A DNA stretch of 64,000 bases from Pseudomonadota bacterium. GTDB taxonomy: Bacteria; Pseudomonadota; Alphaproteobacteria; UBA1280; RI-95. Numbering within the stretch: position 1 is the first letter of the stretch; each line of letters begins with the position of its first letter. The notes below the pieces were generated by a model. The model worked only from the letters and a program-made list of their open reading frames with translations, did no database searches and was not told the origin of the DNA. Shown here one piece after another: positions 26,426 through 33,142 of the stretch. The position numbers and the translations under genes were made by a program. Location of the stretch: the NCBI GenBank assembly GCA_016125375.1, contig WGLU01000002.1, positions 62,001-126,000 on the forward strand, written 5' to 3'.

Positions 26426-27391
26426 ATGCAGACCGAGCAGATTCAAAACTGGTCGTTTCTGGGCACGGTGCCCCCACCGTTCGGCGGCGTGACAGTTTTC
26501 AGCAAACGGAAGATTGCCCAGTGGCGCAAGCAGGGCAAACATGTGACGCTGGTGGACATCACCCGCCTGTCCTCACTCGCCAAGCTGGGGCATTTTATTC
26601 GCATCCTCGTGCAGGGGCAGAGCAGCGGCCTGTACATCAATAACCTGAGCGGTTTTTACCTTGCCGCAGCGGCGCTGAACATCGGCGGTGCGCAGATATT
26701 CTTCCACGACCACAACTATGACCTTTCCCGCATGCACGGCCTGCGCGGCAAGCTGCTGGCCTGCGTCCTGCGGCGCGCAAAAGGCGTGTTTTTTGACGGG
26801 GCGCATTCCCGCCAGACCTATATTGCCGCTGGCTTGCTGGCGGCGGACAAGCCGTTCCAGATTTCGCCCCCGTTCATCGAGCCGGACATGGACGAAAAAG
26901 AGGACATCCTGGCCAGCTACCCGCAGGAGCTGATGGCGTTTATCGCGGCGCACAGCCCGGTCATCGGCGCCAATGCCTTCAAAATTATCCAGACCGAGGA
27001 CGGCACCGACCTCTACGGCGTGGATATGACCATCGACCTGCTGGCAGCCCTGCGCAAAACCCACCCCAACACCGGTGTGGTGTTTGCCGTATCGGTTGCG
27101 GAAGATACGCTCTACGCTGCCGCCCTCAAAGAGCGGCTGGCAGAGCTGCACCTCACCGAGCACTTCTACTTTTTTACCGGCACGCGGGAGCTGTGGCCCC
27201 TGTTTGGCGCGGTAGACGTGATGATACGCCCCACCAGTACTGACGGCTACGGCGTCAGCATCGCCGAATCCCTGTTCATGGGCACTCCGGCGGTGGCCAG
27301 CGATGTGTGTACCCGCCCCGAAGGCACAACCCTGTTCAAAGCCCGCAACGCCGATGACCTGCTGAATAAGGTGCGTAGCACACTCGTTTAA
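26426..27391 (+). CDS. glycosyltransferase (GT4-like, GT-B fold)
   Basis: 321 residues. LGTVPPPFGGVTVFSKR at the start is the glycine-rich loop typical of family 4 enzymes, and the C-terminal block RPTSTDGYGVSIAESLFMGTPAVASDV matches the nucleotide-sugar binding E-x7-E region. It should add a sugar to a growing surface glycan using an NDP-sugar. It is the last gene of the flippase operon, and a hairpin terminator follows at 27443. Confidence 0.85.
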   Translation: MQTEQIQNWSFLGTVPPPFGGVTVFSKRKIAQWRKQGKHVTLVDITRLSSLAKLGHFIRILVQGQSSGLYINNLSGFYLAAAALNIGGAQIFFHDHNYDLSRMHGLRGKLLACVLRRAKGVFFDGAHSRQTYIAAGLLAADKPFQISPPFIEPDMDEKEDILASYPQELMAFIAAHSPVIGANAFKIIQTEDGTDLYGVDMTIDLLAALRKTHPNTGVVFAVSVAEDTLYAAALKERLAELHLTEHFYFFTGTRELWPLFGAVDVMIRPTSTDGYGVSIAESLFMGTPAVASDVCTRPEGTTLFKARNADDLLNKVRSTLV

Positions 27392-27442
27392 TACCTGCTC
27401 AGGTATATAAAATCCCCAACGGATGAATTGGACAATGAATAG

Positions 27443-27467
27443 CGCATATTTTATATGCGTTTGTTTT
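27443..27467 (+). terminator. terminator of the glycan operon
   Basis: CGCATAT-TTT-ATATGCG hairpin followed by TTTGTTTT; AT-rich, so of moderate strength. Confidence 0.65.
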
Positions 27468-27611
27468 GGCCAGCACCAGCTTTCCGCAAGAACTATTTGA
27501 AATATTTTTATAAATAAAAACAATTATTTCATATCCTTACAGGACACGCAGGGGTACTATCTACACGTATACCGGGTCACAAAACAACATAGAATAAGAA
27601 CTGGTAGGATT

Positions 27612-28118
27612 ATGAAAAATATTCTCTTCTGCACCACCTTTGCCATCACGGCACTTCTCTCCATCACTTCTGCATCCGCAGCAGAAACACCGGAAACACC
27701 TTTTACCTTTAATGGGTCGTACTTCCGGAGCGGCGCCCCCATGAGCATCAGCCATGACGGGATGCAGGTCAAAAGCAGCCACCATCAGGGCGGCATCAAA
27801 ATTATCTGGAAGACCGGTGAGAGCGCAGCTTTCTCGTGGGATGACATTCACCTTGTCACACGCATCAATGAGCTGGATATGAGCGGCTACGCACTGTTGA
27901 CCAGCGCTGGCGGTGATGGCATTGCCATTCACTACAAAGCCGAAAGCGCCGATGCCAACGGCTACAAAATCACCGGGGATATTATCAACGGCATGGGCAA
28001 ATACAAACATGCCACCGGCAAGATATCCTGGCAGGAAAACGGAAACTATATAGAGGGAACCGGAACTTTATCCGTTAAAGCAGATTCCGCCCCTGCTGCC
28101 GAACCCGGTCATCCATGA
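27612..28118 (+). CDS. secreted beta-rich protein
   Basis: 168 residues with a signal peptide (MKNILFCTTFAITALLSITSASA). The mature part is a beta-strand protein: GGDGIAIHYKAESADANGYKITGDIINGMGKYKHATGKISWQ has the look of small beta-barrels such as the allene-oxide-cyclase/dirigent type (G-GKY--ATG). That relation is tentative. TAGGA lies before the ATG. It overlaps the next gene by ATGA, so they are coupled. The 220 bases before it are AT-rich and hold the preceding terminator. Confidence 0.65.
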   Translation: MKNILFCTTFAITALLSITSASAAETPETPFTFNGSYFRSGAPMSISHDGMQVKSSHHQGGIKIIWKTGESAAFSWDDIHLVTRINELDMSGYALLTSAGGDGIAIHYKAESADANGYKITGDIINGMGKYKHATGKISWQENGNYIEGTGTLSVKADSAPAAEPGHP

Positions 28119-28549
28119 GGCAACGTCCCGGTATCTGGCTATGCCTGTGGCTGGGCCTGATGGCAATTGCCTCGGCCCGCCACTGGTATGCGGTGACCTT
28201 TGAACACGGCAGCATCTGGAGCATGGGCGGCATGGGCATGTATGCCACGCTAGACTACCCCCCGTTCCGCCATGCAACGGCCGTTGGGGTAACAGCCGAC
28301 GGTCAACGTTACGCCGTTGACCCAAACCAGCTGGAGGCCGCCGGTTTTGTGCCCTATGAAACATTCCTGAGCTACCCTTCTGCTGCCCATGCGCATCAAT
28401 TGGCAGCATCCTTCAATGCAGGCACGCCCCAACTCAGGCTCTGCTCCCTCAGCCTGTGGACATTGCAATTTGACAGAGCGACGGGGACACTCTCCAAAAC
28501 ACTGTTGACGCAAACATCCACACCGGAAGGTGCACCATGCGGTCTGTAG
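28115..28549 (+). CDS. membrane-anchored protein of unknown function
   Basis: 144 residues. One N-terminal helix (IWLCLWLGLMAIASA), which may be a signal peptide or anchor, is followed by an external domain with two cysteines (RLCSLSLWTL, GAPCGL). It overlaps the upstream gene by 4 bases and the downstream membrane gene by 13, so all three are one transcript. The downstream protein is HTTM-like, and this small protein may be its periplasmic partner. Confidence 0.65.
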   Translation: MRQRPGIWLCLWLGLMAIASARHWYAVTFEHGSIWSMGGMGMYATLDYPPFRHATAVGVTADGQRYAVDPNQLEAAGFVPYETFLSYPSAAHAHQLAASFNAGTPQLRLCSLSLWTLQFDRATGTLSKTLLTQTSTPEGAPCGL

Positions 28550-29445
28550 TGGAAAACCTGTATGCGCACAGGGATATTCTTTTCCTCAGGCTGGTGCTGC
28601 TCATCAGCGGCCTGCACAGTTTTTATGCCCCCGAAGCTGTCATGCTCACCCAGCCTATCGCCCTGCTGGCGCTGCTGCCCGAGAACATGCTCAAGTCGTC
28701 TGCGCTCTGGATACCTGTCACATGCGTGAGCACCCTCTTCCTTATGCAGGGGTACTACTTCGTCGGCAATCAGAAGTTTGTGCATCTGTACACCTGTCTT
28801 GCCATTCTGATGTGCCTGAACAGCAGGGAAAGTTTTGGGCATACCCTGCAACGTTGCGCACTTATTCTGCTCGTATACGTGTTTTGTTCGGCTGCGTTCT
28901 GGAAGCTTTCCTCTCCCTCTTTCCGGCATGGCGACATGATGGCCTATCTGATGCTGCCCGGGGGTACATTCTCTCCTTTCGGGCAATTTGCGGATTGGCT
29001 GGCCGGCACTTCACAACCCCCAGAAACCATGCAATTGAATGCGGAAACGTTGCGGCAACTGCGGCAGGCACAATTCCCGGTATTTGCGCATCTGAGCATT
29101 TCCCCGGCACTCGCAACGGCGGCACTGGTCCTGAGCTGGTACAGCCTGCTGACGCAGGCGGCCATCGGCCTGACAGCGCTGGTGAACCTCACCCGTTACC
29201 GTAAACCCTGGACCGAGTGGGTGATGCATATTCTGCTGGTGGAGTTCATCATCATTGCCTACCCGCTGACGCAAGTACTGGGTTTTGGCATGCTCTTGTG
29301 CGCGATTGGCATCGCCAGCCTGAGCAACAGGACACGTGCGCTGCTGCCGGTATATCTGCTGCTGGCTGGGGTATTGATGTGGTATGACCTGCCCTGGAGC
29401 CGCCTACTGGGTGGCGGCTCCTGGACAGTGTTTGCGTCCTACTGA
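28537..29445 (+). CDS. HTTM-like polytopic membrane protein
   Basis: 302 residues with about eight helices. The segment VFCSAAFWKLSSPSFRHGDMMAYLM followed by more helices resembles HTTM (horizontally transferred transmembrane) proteins, relatives of vitamin-K-dependent gamma-carboxylase, where a K-x-x-x-x-x-W/F-x-x-G loop is shared. Catalytic residues cannot be confirmed. GGAAGGTG precedes the ATG. Its end overlaps the convergent Hint-protein gene by 7 bases. Confidence 0.65.
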   Translation: MRSVVENLYAHRDILFLRLVLLISGLHSFYAPEAVMLTQPIALLALLPENMLKSSALWIPVTCVSTLFLMQGYYFVGNQKFVHLYTCLAILMCLNSRESFGHTLQRCALILLVYVFCSAAFWKLSSPSFRHGDMMAYLMLPGGTFSPFGQFADWLAGTSQPPETMQLNAETLRQLRQAQFPVFAHLSISPALATAALVLSWYSLLTQAAIGLTALVNLTRYRKPWTEWVMHILLVEFIIIAYPLTQVLGFGMLLCAIGIASLSNRTRALLPVYLLLAGVLMWYDLPWSRLLGGGSWTVFASY

Positions 29446-31043
29446 GGTATGAGCGCGGTGGTTGTCAGCGGTTCGCCGTCATGCTCGACGTGGACCTGAT
29501 AAAGCCCTCCACTATCCGGCACAAAGCTCATCACCGCCATGTTGTTGACGTAGTAGACGGGATTACCTTCCAGCACAAAGTTATACAGGCGTGTATCCTT
29601 CTGGTGCTGGTAAACGGCAATGCTGTCTACCTTGAGGGTTTGACCGCCGTAGAGGGCAATCTCATCCCCGACCTGTAGCTGCTGCACCTTGCCATCCAGT
29701 ATGTCCCATGCCTCTTTCTCCGCGTCCTGAGGCAGCAGGGCTACCCAGCCCTTGGTCGTCAGCACCGGGTGATTGTTGGTAAAAAAGGCTTTGCCACCGT
29801 TAATGGAGATAAGGCGCTGATAGTCCCAGTCCTTATGTTCCATCACCGGGCGGTCGAGCGCACTGACGCGGGTTGGCTTGCCATCGCCTCCCATGAGCAG
29901 CTCGCCGACTTTTATCTCTTCTATCGGTTTATTGCTGCCATCGGCCATCAACACCGTTGCCCCCGCTGCAAAGCAGGAGTTACAGGAACGCTGGCCAGAA
30001 CATGGTCCGCTACAGTAACCCTGACTGACCGACGAGCCGCAGACACATAGATAAGCCTGTGAACTGGAGCACCAGGTCGAGCCGTTCGAGTGCGATCCAC
30101 ATCCGCCGCAGCCGCTTGTTGTGGTGGTTGTGCCTGATGGCGCGTCCGACGTACAGTTGATGGTTGTGCCGTTTGTGGTGCACCACTTGCCGTTCGTCAG
30201 CGACCCGACTTTGGGGTCAGTCTCACTCAATAGACCCGCATCGGCCAGACATTCCCAGTTGGAGCCTGTCCAGCGCAGTTTCTGCCCTGTTCCACACGCC
30301 GGCGGCGTTATATAGGCATGGTTGGCAGGTACCGATGCATCGCACAGGACCTGACTGCCATTGCTGCGGCATAAGCTACCATTGACAAGCGTCCCGACCT
30401 GCGGGTCTGTTTCCGTTGTCCCGGCAGTTGCGCCCAACGCATCGTTTACGCATGTCCATGACGTGCCCGTCCACTGGATTTTTTTATCGCCCACACAGGT
30501 GGGGATGCTACCGACGTTGCCACTGCCAACATAAAGCTGGTCAGATGTGACACGGGCATTCACACGCATGTTATTGTCAAAGTTGGTGGCACCGGTTACG
30601 TCCATCGCGTTATTGACGGTTAACTTACCGTTGGCGGTGGTTGTGCCATTAACTGTCAGGGTATTATTGAGTGTCGTATTTCCGCTTACCGTTGCCCCGC
30701 CTGCCGTCACGTTAACGCCGTTGTTAAACGTGCCCTGCCCTGTCAACGTTGCATTACCCGTTGCTGCGTTAATCGTGAAGGCCGTAATGCAGCCGCCCAA
30801 ATCCGCAGACGGATTTGTAGGTGCATACAAGCGCCCCTGCGCCGTACAGGCATTCATACGGGCATTCTCGCTATTTAAGGCTGTGATTTCTGCGTTGGAT
30901 TTGGCGCCTTCTGCGCCGCCGCGGCTGGAAGAGGAGAAGAATTTATTTTGAGCGTCTGCAATCTGTGGCGTCATTGCCCAAACCGCTGCACCCATGACAA
31001 GAACTGCAAGAACAGCTTGTCGTATCCGATAATGAGTCTGCAA
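29439..31043 (-). CDS. secreted fibre-like protein with C-terminal Hint domain (copy 1)
   Basis: 534 residues from a TTG start with GGGGGTG ahead; its paralogue keeps the same start context. After a signal peptide comes a conserved Cys pair region (MNACTAQGRLYAP...GGC), a Asn/Thr/Gly-rich beta-repeat stem (about 85-165), and two copies of a motif DP-VG-L-NG--C---G---C (about 210-300). A Cys-rich spacer precedes the Hint domain from C357 (SCFAAGATVLMADGS), with block B TNNHP (T422-H425) and a late block NFVLEGNPVYYVNN. The terminal HN of inteins is replaced by MS, so splicing is unlikely. Cleavage or ester formation at C357, as in Hedgehog, remains possible. Confidence 0.8.
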   Translation of the reverse strand: MQTHYRIRQAVLAVLVMGAAVWAMTPQIADAQNKFFSSSSRGGAEGAKSNAEITALNSENARMNACTAQGRLYAPTNPSADLGGCITAFTINAATGNATLTGQGTFNNGVNVTAGGATVSGNTTLNNTLTVNGTTTANGKLTVNNAMDVTGATNFDNNMRVNARVTSDQLYVGSGNVGSIPTCVGDKKIQWTGTSWTCVNDALGATAGTTETDPQVGTLVNGSLCRSNGSQVLCDASVPANHAYITPPACGTGQKLRWTGSNWECLADAGLLSETDPKVGSLTNGKWCTTNGTTINCTSDAPSGTTTTTSGCGGCGSHSNGSTWCSSSQAYLCVCGSSVSQGYCSGPCSGQRSCNSCFAAGATVLMADGSNKPIEEIKVGELLMGGDGKPTRVSALDRPVMEHKDWDYQRLISINGGKAFFTNNHPVLTTKGWVALLPQDAEKEAWDILDGKVQQLQVGDEIALYGGQTLKVDSIAVYQHQKDTRLYNFVLEGNPVYYVNNMAVMSFVPDSGGLYQVHVEHDGEPLTTTALIPQ

Positions 31044-31127
31044 GATGCACCCCCAAGGTTAGATGTTCATACCCCTGCATTGTACATACTTATCTGAGCG
31101 CTCATAAGTGTAAAACACCCGGCCAAA

Positions 31128-31150
31128 TGACATTAACATAATGTAATTAC
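31128..31150 (-). promoter_or_regulatory. upstream element shared by both Hint genes (copy 1)
   Basis: A 23-bp stretch (TGACATTAA...TGTAATTAC on the plus strand) matches 33000-33022 upstream of the second copy at nearly every base and contains the palindrome GTAATTAC. A further shared CTCATAAGT lies between it and the start codon. It is probably a promoter or operator. Confidence 0.5.
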
Positions 31151-31220
31151 TGAACTTTTTAATATTATCCAACATGCTGAATGCATCTTCCACGACAAAA
31201 GCACTCATTTTGCCTGCCTG

Positions 31221-32921
31221 TTAATCCGGCAAGGCTGATAGCGTGACAGGTTCACCGTTATGCTCGAGATGGACCCGATACTGACCCGCCTGGTCCGGTA
31301 CAAAGCTCATCACCGCCATTGCGTTCACGTAATAGACCGGATTACCTTCCAGCACAAAGTTATAGAGGCGCGTATCCTTCTGATGCTGGTAAATGTCTAT
31401 CCTATTGACCTTTAATGTTTTTCCACCGAAGAGGGCAATATCGTCACCAACCTTAAGCTGACGCATTCTGCCCTGTAGAATATCCCACGCCTCCGGCTCG
31501 GCATCCCGGGGTAAAAGTGCGGCCCAGCCGCCGGTTGTTAACACCGGGTGATTGTTCGTGATAAATGCCTCTCCCCCGTTGATGGCAATCAGACGTTGGT
31601 GATCCCAGTCCTTATGTTCCATCATCGGGCGGTCAAAAGCAGCCACACGTGTTGGCTTGCCATCGCCCCCCATGAGTAGTTCACCGACCTGAACATCCTC
31701 TATGGATTTGTTGCTGCCGTCAGCCATCAGAACCATGGCTCCTGCCGCAAAACAGGATCGGCAGCTCCGGTCTGCATTATGGTGGGTGCAAGAACCTGAG
31801 GCATACGTCCATACGCCGCTATCGCAACGGAAAATAGCCGAACCGGCCCACCCGCTGCTGCATTCACTGTAGGCGAGGTCGTCGGCAAAGTTACTGGCTG
31901 TATCGGGTGCAGCAGCTATCCGCGCACCACAGCCGGACCCCCACGATACGTTTGAGGTTGAACAAGGCGTGCCAGCCGTTGGTGCGTTCTGATCGCACAG
32001 GACCTGTACCCCATTCGTGCGGCACCATTTGCCATTGGAGAGAGTCCCCACCTGTGGATCATCTTCCGTCAGCAGACCTGCGTCGGCCAGACATTCCCAT
32101 GTCGAGCCGGTCCATCTAAGTTTTTGCGCGGTGCCGCAAGCAGGCGGCGATACATAGGCATGGCTGTCGGGCACGGTTGCATCACACAAAACCTGCGTAC
32201 CGTTACTACGGCACAGCCGGCCGTTCACCAATGTGCCGACCTGCGGGTCTGTTTCTGTTGTCGCTGCCGTTGCGCCAAGGGCATCATCCACACAGGACCA
32301 GGCTGTACCGGTCCATTGGATTTTCTTATCTCCGGTACAGGTAGGTACGTTGCCGATGTTACCGTTGCCTACGTACAGCTGATCAGACGTCATGCGCGCA
32401 GCAACGCGCATATTGCCGTTAAAATTGGTGGCACCCGTAACATCCATTGCATTATTGACGGTGAGCTTGCCTGTAAAGGCTCCCGTACTGCCAAACGTTG
32501 CAGCTCCTGTAAAAGCGGATGTACCACCAACCGACAGGTTATTGTTCAAAGCTGTATTACCCGTGATAGCCGCGCCGCCGGCGGGCACATTTATCCCGTT
32601 ATTGAAGCGGCCCTGCCCGTTCAGCGTCGCGTTACCCGTTACCGCATTGACCGTAAAGGCAGCAATGCACCCCCCGGCGTCCGACGCGGGATTGGTGGGC
32701 GCGTAAATGTGTCCTTGTGCCGTACAGGCATTCATGCGGGCGTTTTCGCTATTTAAAGCCGTGATTTCTGCGTTGGATTTGGCGCCTTCGGCCCCGCCAC
32801 GCGTAGATGTTGAGAAGAACTTGGTTTGTGACGCTGCAAGGTGCGGTGCGCCACTAACAAAGGTTGTTGTAATTACCGTCATCAGGAGAATGGACCGTAG
32901 TACCAGAAAGCGATCGTTCAA
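31221..32921 (-). CDS. secreted fibre-like protein with C-terminal Hint domain (copy 2)
   Basis: 566 residues from TTG 32921 with GGGGGTG ahead. The domain order is that of the downstream copy: signal peptide, N-terminal Cys region, repeat stem (one repeat longer, about 110-145), two DP-VG-L-NG motifs, and a Hint domain from C390 (SCFAAGAMVLMADGS, TNNHP, NFVLEGNPVYYVN). The two copies are very alike except just before the Hint cysteine, where this one has an unrelated segment (GSGCGARIAAAPDTASNFADDLAYSEC and more). This points to module exchange next to the cleavage site. The tail after the Hint domain is about 27 residues in both. Confidence 0.8.
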   Translation of the reverse strand: MNDRFLVLRSILLMTVITTTFVSGAPHLAASQTKFFSTSTRGGAEGAKSNAEITALNSENARMNACTAQGHIYAPTNPASDAGGCIAAFTVNAVTGNATLNGQGRFNNGINVPAGGAAITGNTALNNNLSVGGTSAFTGAATFGSTGAFTGKLTVNNAMDVTGATNFNGNMRVAARMTSDQLYVGNGNIGNVPTCTGDKKIQWTGTAWSCVDDALGATAATTETDPQVGTLVNGRLCRSNGTQVLCDATVPDSHAYVSPPACGTAQKLRWTGSTWECLADAGLLTEDDPQVGTLSNGKWCRTNGVQVLCDQNAPTAGTPCSTSNVSWGSGCGARIAAAPDTASNFADDLAYSECSSGWAGSAIFRCDSGVWTYASGSCTHHNADRSCRSCFAAGAMVLMADGSNKSIEDVQVGELLMGGDGKPTRVAAFDRPMMEHKDWDHQRLIAINGGEAFITNNHPVLTTGGWAALLPRDAEPEAWDILQGRMRQLKVGDDIALFGGKTLKVNRIDIYQHQKDTRLYNFVLEGNPVYYVNAMAVMSFVPDQAGQYRVHLEHNGEPVTLSALPD

Positions 32922-32999
32922 GATTTCACCCCCAGGTTGATATGCAGACGTATCTTACCTCTTTATACCTCTACTCATAAGTTAAAAATGACAGAAAAT

Positions 33000-33022
33000 T
33001 GACATTAATCCATTGTAATTAC
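33000..33022 (-). promoter_or_regulatory. upstream element shared by both Hint genes (copy 2)
   Basis: The counterpart of 31128-31150, at a similar distance from the TTG start (about 80-85 bases), with the palindrome GTAATTAC at 33015-33022. Confidence 0.5.
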
Positions 33023-33092
33023 TTATATTTTAATATAATCAAACATTATGAATTAATAGAAAATGGCGGCAGTCAGACCCCATTCATGCGAA

Positions 33093-33117
33093 CAGGCCGT
33101 CCCTGATGGACGGCCTG
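33093..33117 (-). terminator. hairpin downstream of the hybrid kinase gene
   Basis: A 10-bp perfect stem CAGGCCGTCC/GGACGGCCTG with a 5-base loop, 26 bases past the kinase stop. The T-run is poor on both strands, so it may be a weak terminator or an mRNA 3' stabiliser. Confidence 0.5.
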
Positions 33118-33142
33118 CTTTTCGCAAGTCGCAACAACAGCC

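Noticed and set aside
29439-31043. Intein splicing of the Hint proteins
   Set aside because: The C-terminal HN and +1 nucleophile are absent (MAVMS), so only N-terminal cleavage chemistry can be considered.
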